A stretch of 11,216 bases of DNA from an uncultured Fimbriimonadales bacterium (GTDB taxonomy: Bacteria; Armatimonadota; Fimbriimonadia; Fimbriimonadales; GBS-DC): NCBI GenBank assembly GCA_937934465.1, contig CALGZO010000230.1, positions 1 to 11,216 on the forward strand, given 5' to 3'. Position 1 is the first letter of the stretch. Every line of letters begins with the position of its first letter. The position numbers were made by a program, and so were the translations under genes. Below are positions 6,668-11,216 of this stretch, one piece after another. Below the pieces are notes generated by a model that searched no databases, was not told the DNA's origin, and was given only the letters and a program-made list of their open reading frames with translations.

Positions 6668-8269
6668 TCAATCAATATACTCGTAAGCAATCAGCGTGAT
6701 AAACTCCACGAACTCCTCTGACAGCACTGCGCGCTTGAGTATCTCGGCGGCGTCTTCGAGGCGATGGGGCGCACCGCCGTAGCTTGCGCGAATGCTCGCC
6801 AACTCCTCATCGAGCATCTGTTGGAACAGCTCAGGCGTGATGGGGCGTCCGTCGGCAAGCATCGCCTTGCGCTGGAGCCACTGCCACAACTGCGAGCGCG
6901 AGATTTCGACCGTCGCGGCGTCCTCCATCAGATAATTAATCGCCGCCGCGCCCACGCCGCGCAGCCACGAATCGAGATAGCGCAGGCTGACATTGATGTT
7001 CGTGCGCATGCCGTTCTCGGTGATATCGCCGCGCGGGAAGTTCAGCAGCTCATGGGCAGCGACGGCGCGTTGGGAGAGCTTATCGATCTGATTGGGCGTG
7101 GGCATGTGTCGATTGAACACCTCCAGCACGACGGGCACTAAGCCGGGGTGAGCGACCCAAGTGCCGTCGTAGCCCTCGCTGACTTCGCGCTCCTTATCGG
7201 CGACCACCTGCGCAATCGCGCGCGCGTTCGCTTCGGGATCGTCGCGGCGCGGAATGTACGCCGACATGCCGCCAATCGCGTGAATCCCGCGCTTGTGGCA
7301 GCTCTGCACCACCAGCTCCGAGTAGGTCTTCATAAACGGCACGGTCATCGTCAGCGTGGCGCGGTCGGGCAACACGATGTCCTCGCGATTGCGGAACTTG
7401 CGTATCACGCTGAACAGATAGTCCCAGCGTCCGCTATTCAATCCTGCCGAGTGGTCGCGCAACTCGTAGAGGATTTCCTCGCACTCGAACGCCGCGAGAA
7501 TGTTCTCAATCAGCACTGTGGCGCGGATTGTGCCGCGCGGAATGCCCAGTCGCTCCTGCGCGTAGACGAACACATCGTTCCACAACCGCGCCTCCAAGTG
7601 GCTCTCCAACTTGGGCAGGTAGAAGTACGGACCTGTGCCCCGCCGAATCAGTTCGTGGGCGTTGTGATAGAAGTAGAGTCCGAAGTCCATCAGGGAACCC
7701 GGCGCAGGTTCGCCATCGATCATCAGATGTTTTTCGGGCAGATGCCATCCGCGCGGGCGCACGCACAGCACCGCCGTCTGCGCGTTCAGGCGATACTCTT
7801 TGCCGTCGGGGCTGGTGTATTCGATTGTGCGGCGCACAGCGTCGTAGAGGTTAATCTGCCCTTGCACGCAGTTGTCCCAGGTGGGCGAGTTGGCGTCCTC
7901 AAAATCCGCCATGAACACCTTCGCGCCCGAATTGAGCGCGTTGATTACCATTTTTCGGTCGACGGGACCTGTGATTTCCACGCGCCTATCCAGCAGGTCG
8001 GGCGGTGGGGGTGCAACGCGCCAATCGCCTGCGCGGATGTGCGCGGTTTCAGGCAGAAAATCGGGGTTCTCGCCTGCGTTCAGACGCGCTTGACGCTCCT
8101 CGCGCAGGCGGAGCAGCTCCTTGCGACGCGGATTGAACTGGCGCGTCAGCTCCGCCACAAACTGCAGCGCCTCTGGCGTGAGAATCTGCGCATACGCCTC
8201 CGATACGCCGCCACGAACCTCGATGCCCTCGCTCGCCAACTGCCGATTCAAAGCCTCTCGGTAGTCCAT
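6668..8269 (-). CDS. aceB: Malate synthase A
   Basis: This 533-residue enzyme condenses glyoxylate with acetyl-CoA to malate, the second step specific to the glyoxylate shunt. The family signature appears as RDHSAGLNSGRWDYLFS (271-287). Other conserved parts are FMADFEDANSPTWDN (119-133), CVRPRGWHLPEKH (169-181; Arg171 or Arg173 in the active site), LPKLESHLEARLWND (218-232), TVPFMKTYSELVV (309-321), DGTWVAHPGLVPV (368-380) and INYLMEDAATVEISRSQ (444-460). Asp450 in the last segment is the likely catalytic base, assigned by analogy with the E. coli enzyme of similar length. GGAGG at 8276-8280 precedes the ATG. A putative TetR-type operator sits 31-48 nt upstream of the start. The gene is divergent from the copper ATPase gene and upstream of aceA on the same strand. 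Confidence 0.97.
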   Translation of the reverse strand: MDYREALNRQLASEGIEVRGGVSEAYAQILTPEALQFVAELTRQFNPRRKELLRLREERQARLNAGENPDFLPETAHIRAGDWRVAPPPPDLLDRRVEITGPVDRKMVINALNSGAKVFMADFEDANSPTWDNCVQGQINLYDAVRRTIEYTSPDGKEYRLNAQTAVLCVRPRGWHLPEKHLMIDGEPAPGSLMDFGLYFYHNAHELIRRGTGPYFYLPKLESHLEARLWNDVFVYAQERLGIPRGTIRATVLIENILAAFECEEILYELRDHSAGLNSGRWDYLFSVIRKFRNREDIVLPDRATLTMTVPFMKTYSELVVQSCHKRGIHAIGGMSAYIPRRDDPEANARAIAQVVADKEREVSEGYDGTWVAHPGLVPVVLEVFNRHMPTPNQIDKLSQRAVAAHELLNFPRGDITENGMRTNINVSLRYLDSWLRGVGAAAINYLMEDAATVEISRSQLWQWLQRKAMLADGRPITPELFQQMLDEELASIRASYGGAPHRLEDAAEILKRAVLSEEFVEFITLIAYEYID

Positions 8270-8275
8270 CAGTCG

Positions 8276-8280
8276 CCTCC
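8276..8280 (-). promoter_or_regulatory. Ribosome-binding site of aceB
   Basis: GGAGG on the minus strand, 6 nt before the ATG at 8269. It supports that start, and it contrasts with the absence of any such site before copA across the same 120-bp gap. Confidence 0.75.
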
Positions 8281-8299
8281 GTCCTCATCGTTGAGATTT

Positions 8300-8317
8300 T
8301 GACTGACTGGTTAGTCA
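8300..8317. promoter_or_regulatory. Putative TetR/FadR-type operator upstream of aceB
   Basis: TGACTGACTGGTTAGTCA is an 18-bp near-palindrome in which 7 of 9 base pairs are symmetric. Its outline, TGAxTGACTxxTxAxTCA, resembles the operator of the TetR-family fatty-acid regulator FadR of Bacillus (recalled as TGAATGAxTAxTCATTCA). It lies 31-48 nt upstream of aceB and 73 nt upstream of copA, so aceB is the likelier target. No regulator gene is in the window, and I could not place a convincing aceB -10/-35 pair. Confidence 0.45.
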
Positions 8318-8353
8318 TTGATAGTGTACCCAACCGTCAGCGTTGCATTAGGA

Positions 8354-8382
8354 TACCCATTTTGGGAAAGTAAAGGTACAAT
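8354..8382 (+). promoter_or_regulatory. Leaderless-type promoter of copA with a small palindrome
   Basis: TACAAT (8377-8382) is a good -10 box only 7 nt before the copA ATG at 8390, so the mRNA would be essentially leaderless; no Shine-Dalgarno is visible. A short palindrome, CCCATTTTGGG (8356-8366), lies in the -35/spacer region, where a copper-sensing repressor could act. With its flanks (TACCC...GGGAA) it weakly recalls CsoR operators (TACCC-N4-GGGTA), but the right half lacks the T. The -35 itself is poor. Confidence 0.45.
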
Positions 8383-8389
8383 TGCTGCG

Positions 8390-10510
8390 ATGTCCATCCA
8401 GCGTCTCAAAATCAAGGGCATGACTTGCGCGGGGTGCGTGCGCCGTGTGGAGCGGGCGTTGGCACGCACGCCGGGGGTGGAGCAGGCGACCGTAAACCTC
8501 GCCACTGAGATTGCAGAGGTTGTTCTCGCGCAGCCTGTCCCTGAAGACACGCTTGTCGTGGCGGTGCGTCAGTTGGGCTACGAAGCCGAGCCGCTCGCGC
8601 CCGAAGCCCCCGCAACCGAGAACGCTGCTGCGAGCCTGTCGCCGCGCCTGCTCCTCAGCCTTGCCCTTACGGTTCCCATCATTATCTTCAGCATGCTCTT
8701 GCCGTTGCCCGCACCCTATCAGGGCTGGGTGCTGCTCGCGCTCACGACGCCTGTGCAGTTCGGCGCGGCGCTACCCCTCTATAAGGCAGCGTACGGCGCG
8801 CTCCGACACGGCAGCGCGAACATGGAGGTTCTGGTGTTGCTGGGCACGCTCGCGGCGTTCTTCTACAGTCTCGCGCTCACAATTCAGGGACACGCGCATC
8901 ACCTATACTACGAGACCTCCGCTGTGATTATCACGCTGGTACTGCTGGGGCGAAGCTTGGAGGCGCGGGCGCGCGGGCGGGCGAAACGCGCCCTCGAATC
9001 GCTGTGGCGAATCCTGCCGCGCGAGACGCTCCGCTGGAACGGAACCGCCTATGAGCCGACGCCCATAACACAAATCCAGACGGGCGACCGCCTGCTGATA
9101 CGTACGGGCGATAGGGTTCCTGTGGACGGCGTAGTCATCGAGGGGCGCGGCTGGGTGGACGAATCGGCAATCACGGGCGAGTCGCTCCCCCAAGAGCGTG
9201 CGCCGGGCGACCGCGTGCTGAGCGGCGCGATGCTCACCGACGGCGCGCTGCACATCCAAGCGCAGGCGGTCGGCGAGGCGACGATGCTGGCGCAAATCGC
9301 GCAGGCTGTCGCCCAAGCGCAGGCACAAAAAGCGAACATCCAGCGGTTAGCCGACCGCATCTCGGCGGTGTTCGTGCCCGCTGTAGTCGCGATAGCCGTG
9401 ATTACGCTGATGGCGTGGTACATCACCGAGCGCGACTTCGCCGCCGCGCTCGTGCCTGCTGTGAGCGTGCTGGTGATTGCCTGCCCATGCGCGCTGGGGC
9501 TTGCCGTGCCGATTGCTATGCTCACAGGCGCGACCCGCGCGGCGCGCGCAGGCGTGCTGATACGCGGATTCGAAGCCTTAGAGCGCGTGCGGCGCATCGA
9601 CACGCTGGTTTTGGACAAGACAGGCACGCTCACGCTGGGCGCGCCCCGCCTGACGCGCATACACACCGACGGCATCGACGAGGCGACAGCGCTGCGCTTA
9701 GCGGCAGGACTGGAGCAGGCGGTGCGCCACCCACTGGCAGAGGCGATTCTGCAGGCGGCGCGCACACACGGCTTCAACCCTGCGCCCATCCGCGACATCC
9801 AAGTTGTGGCAGGCGGCGGCGTGAAAGGGCGCAGCAGCAACACCGCCGACGAACCAAGCAATCTCGTGCTGGGCAGCCCACGCTTCCTGCGCGAGCAAGG
9901 CATACCGACCGACAAAGCGTGGAACGCGCCCGTACTGTTGGCAATCGACAAGCAGGTAGTGGCAGGGTTCGAGTTCGCTGACGACCCGCTGCCCGAAGTC
10001 GCCGAGACCATGCATGCGCTGCGCCGTGCGGGGTTGCGCCTCGTGCTTTGCTCGGGCGACCGCCCTGAAGCCGTGCAAGCGTTCGCCCAGCAAGTGGGCG
10101 TCGACGAGTGGTACGCCGCGCAGACGCCGTTGGACAAAGCGGCGTTAGTGAAGCGGCTCCAAGCGGAAGGCAAGCGCGTTGGTTTCATAGGCGACGGAAT
10201 CAACGACGCGCCTGCGCTCGCCACATCAAATCTCGGCGTTGCTGTCGCCGTCGGCGCGCAACTCGCTGCGGAGAACGCCGACCTCATCCTGCTCAATCCC
10301 GACCTACGCACGCTGCTTCGCGCGCTACACATCGCACAAGCCATCTATCGCGTTGTGCGTCAGAACCTCTTCTTCGCGTTCGTGTATAATACGCTGGGCA
10401 TTCCGCTCGCAGCGATGGGCTACCTCAACCCGATGGTCGCCGCGCTGGCGATGAGCCTCAGCTCCCTCTCGGTGGTGGGCAACGCGCTGAGACTGCTGCG
10501 CCTACCGTGA
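8390..10510 (+). CDS. copA: Cu+-exporting P1B-type ATPase (CopA)
   Basis: This 706-residue ATP-driven pump exports Cu+ (possibly Ag+) across the inner membrane. In order: one N-terminal heavy-metal domain with GMTCAGC (Cys13, Cys16); a first membrane block from about residue 87; the actuator loop with TGES (262-265); the transport motif CPC (365-367); the phosphorylation site DKTGT (409-413, Asp409); HPLA (447-450); SGDR (555-558); the hinge GDGINDAP (601-608); and the last helices with YN (666-667) and MSLSS (688-692). The CPC + YN + MxxSS combination marks the Cu+ subgroup P1B-1 rather than the Zn/Cd pumps. The ATG at 8390 is chosen because the metal-binding domain starts there and a -10 box lies 7 nt upstream; an in-frame ATG at 8318 would add 24 unconserved residues. 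No copper chaperone or regulator gene is adjacent. Confidence 0.95.
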   Translation: MSIQRLKIKGMTCAGCVRRVERALARTPGVEQATVNLATEIAEVVLAQPVPEDTLVVAVRQLGYEAEPLAPEAPATENAAASLSPRLLLSLALTVPIIIFSMLLPLPAPYQGWVLLALTTPVQFGAALPLYKAAYGALRHGSANMEVLVLLGTLAAFFYSLALTIQGHAHHLYYETSAVIITLVLLGRSLEARARGRAKRALESLWRILPRETLRWNGTAYEPTPITQIQTGDRLLIRTGDRVPVDGVVIEGRGWVDESAITGESLPQERAPGDRVLSGAMLTDGALHIQAQAVGEATMLAQIAQAVAQAQAQKANIQRLADRISAVFVPAVVAIAVITLMAWYITERDFAAALVPAVSVLVIACPCALGLAVPIAMLTGATRAARAGVLIRGFEALERVRRIDTLVLDKTGTLTLGAPRLTRIHTDGIDEATALRLAAGLEQAVRHPLAEAILQAARTHGFNPAPIRDIQVVAGGGVKGRSSNTADEPSNLVLGSPRFLREQGIPTDKAWNAPVLLAIDKQVVAGFEFADDPLPEVAETMHALRRAGLRLVLCSGDRPEAVQAFAQQVGVDEWYAAQTPLDKAALVKRLQAEGKRVGFIGDGINDAPALATSNLGVAVAVGAQLAAENADLILLNPDLRTLLRALHIAQAIYRVVRQNLFFAFVYNTLGIPLAAMGYLNPMVAALAMSLSSLSVVGNALRLLRLP

Positions 10511-10552
10511 TAAGACACCCTCCGACTGCTAAGAAATCGTAGGGCGGGCGCA

Positions 10553-10628
10553 CGAGAAGCCTTGATGCGCTCGGCATGACAAAACTATTGTGCAACACTT
10601 GTCATTCCGAGCGGAGCGAGGCTTCTCG
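10553..10628. repeat. Long imperfect palindrome (29-bp arms, 18-bp loop) downstream of copA
   Basis: The left arm (10553-10581) and right arm (10600-10628) are reverse complements at 25 of 29 positions. The arms start CGAGAAGCC and end GGCTTCTCG, and the inner ends are ATGACA and TGTCAT. The right arm contains TGTCATTCCGAGCGGAGCGA, a type of palindromic intergenic repeat that I recall from many unrelated bacterial genomes. It has no T-run after either arm, so it is not a standard terminator, although it could act as a transcript end or RNA-stability element for copA. It also marks the edge of the AT-richer right end. Confidence 0.8.
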
Positions 10629-10773
10629 TCAGGGACTTCTTAATTTCGAGGAACTTAATCCCTCGTGTCCTTGCGTTTTGTATGCCTATACGGATAATAA
10701 AACCTACCAGATCCCGTACATACTTGGTAAAGGGAAACAACTCACACACCTAAAAGAGGGAGGAGATTACTAA
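10629..10773 (+). other. AT-rich gap with a possible gene remnant
   Basis: The stretch between the palindrome and the last gene is clearly AT-richer than the rest. A plus-strand frame runs through it to a TAA at 10771-10773, whose last part reads LYAYTDNKTYQIPYILGKGK. That stop overlaps the convergent gene's stop. The only ATG for the frame (10576) is inside the palindrome, and there is no ribosome-binding site. It may be the 3' remnant of a gene cut off by the repeat, or chance. I recognise no family. Confidence 0.25.
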
Positions 10774-11216
10774 ACAGAATCGGGTTTCGTTTCCCATTCT
10801 CGTTTAATCTTTTTCAAAAGGCGAAGGCGCCTCTTCAACAACTCCGCGAAACTTAGTACTGGAGGCACGGGTACTTGCGAAAACCGATAGTAGACAGGTA
10901 TCACATCTTCCGTCGTCATCCCTTGCTGAACTGCAGCAACCCACTCCTCCATCGCAGCGAGGTACGCCTCTATCGCTTCCGCAGGAGTAGGAGCTGACGG
11001 TACATCTATGTAAGCTGGAGGCAAATCCCCTACAATCACCCAGACAGATTGATCAGCACTGCTATGGGGAGCAGGATCGATTTCTGCAAGAAATAGCCCG
11101 AAGATTCCTTCTATGTATCTGTGGATAGTAAGTGAGCGCACCGAAAGGCACCACGAATGTCTCAGTAGAAAGCTGCGTGCTTCTTGCTCCAGCAAATGCC
11201 TATCAAAAACCCAAGG
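10770..11216 (-). CDS. Uncharacterised protein (5' end outside the window)
   Basis: The minus-strand frame is open from the right edge to a TAG at 10770-10772, giving 148 residues. It reads through the edge (PWVFDRHLLEQEARSFLLRH), and the internal TTG at 11195 has no clear ribosome-binding site, so the true start is probably beyond the window. A central WVIVGDLPPAYIDV, then PTPAEAIEAYLAAMEEWVAAV (two helices), then DVIPVYYRF suggest a compact alpha/beta fold. The C-terminus (LKRRLRLLKKIKREWE) is a strongly basic amphipathic helix. I recall similar G-D-L-P-P-A-Y proteins without a known function, sometimes as orphan genes resembling immunity proteins, but cannot name a family. Base composition is more AT-rich than in the metabolic genes, which suggests later acquisition. 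Confidence 0.6.
   Translation of the reverse strand, partial: PWVFDRHLLEQEARSFLLRHSWCLSVRSLTIHRYIEGIFGLFLAEIDPAPHSSADQSVWVIVGDLPPAYIDVPSAPTPAEAIEAYLAAMEEWVAAVQQGMTTEDVIPVYYRFSQVPVPPVLSFAELLKRRLRLLKKIKREWETKPDSV

Noticed and set aside
7148..8302. 384-residue plus-strand frame opposite malate synthase (and similar long frames opposite aceA and copA)
   Set aside because: These are shadows of GC-rich codon use; the opposite strand encodes unmistakable enzymes in full length.
8318..8389. Upstream ATG extension of copA
   Set aside because: The 24 extra residues are not part of the metal-binding domain, and the -10 box lies between this ATG and the chosen one.
10511..10552. Intrinsic terminator directly after copA
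   Set aside because: There is no GC hairpin followed by a T-run; only the later palindrome could serve, and it lacks the T-run.
10576..10773. 65-residue plus-strand protein starting inside the palindrome
   Set aside because: Its front part (CHSERSEAS) is a translation of the repeat and it has no ribosome-binding site. Only the 3' half is kept, as a possible remnant.

Overview
This is a GC-rich bacterial window, apart from its right end. Glyoxylate-shunt genes, a leaderless-looking promoter style and an intergenic array of GGACA/TGTCC palindromes would suit a free-living, possibly thermophilic lineage such as the Armatimonadota. That placement is a guess from overall look, not from a marker gene.

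Layout, left to right. At the left edge is the 5' part of a minus-strand gene with a nuclease-like domain typical of the N-terminus of single-chain restriction-modification enzymes (1-527). Divergent from it is a plus-strand pair: a KimA-family potassium permease (699-2621) and, 2 bp later, a small degenerate universal-stress protein (2624-3046). These converge, with only 4 bp between stop codons, on a minus-strand group read right to left: malate synthase A (8269-6668), a 362-bp gap filled by a tandem hairpin array, isocitrate lyase (6305-5037), DNA polymerase/exonuclease PolX (5014-3284) and a DUF3006 protein (3287-3051, overlapping polX by 4 bp). A 120-bp divergent control region (8270-8389) separates malate synthase from a plus-strand Cu+-exporting P1B-ATPase (8390-10510). 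The right end is a more AT-rich stretch with a long imperfect palindrome (10553-10628), a possible gene remnant and an uncharacterised partial minus-strand gene (10770-11216).

How it fits together. Malate synthase and isocitrate lyase are the two enzymes specific to the glyoxylate shunt, needed for growth on acetate or fatty acids. An 18-bp near-palindrome upstream of malate synthase looks like a TetR/FadR-type operator, which would couple the shunt to fatty-acid supply. PolX has its own perfect TATAAT box 6 nt before its ATG, in the 22-bp gap after isocitrate lyase, so it may be transcribed separately and without a leader; the copper ATPase shows the same arrangement.

The most unusual items are: (1) the exact 59-bp-period array of paired hairpins between the two shunt genes, with stem conservation and covariation; (2) the KimA homologue carrying Gly where Bacillus KimA has the potassium-site Asp117; (3) the leaderless-type promoters; (4) the putative FadR-like operator; (5) the 29-bp-armed palindrome at the edge of the AT-rich segment. 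I do not see a clearly new multi-gene system.
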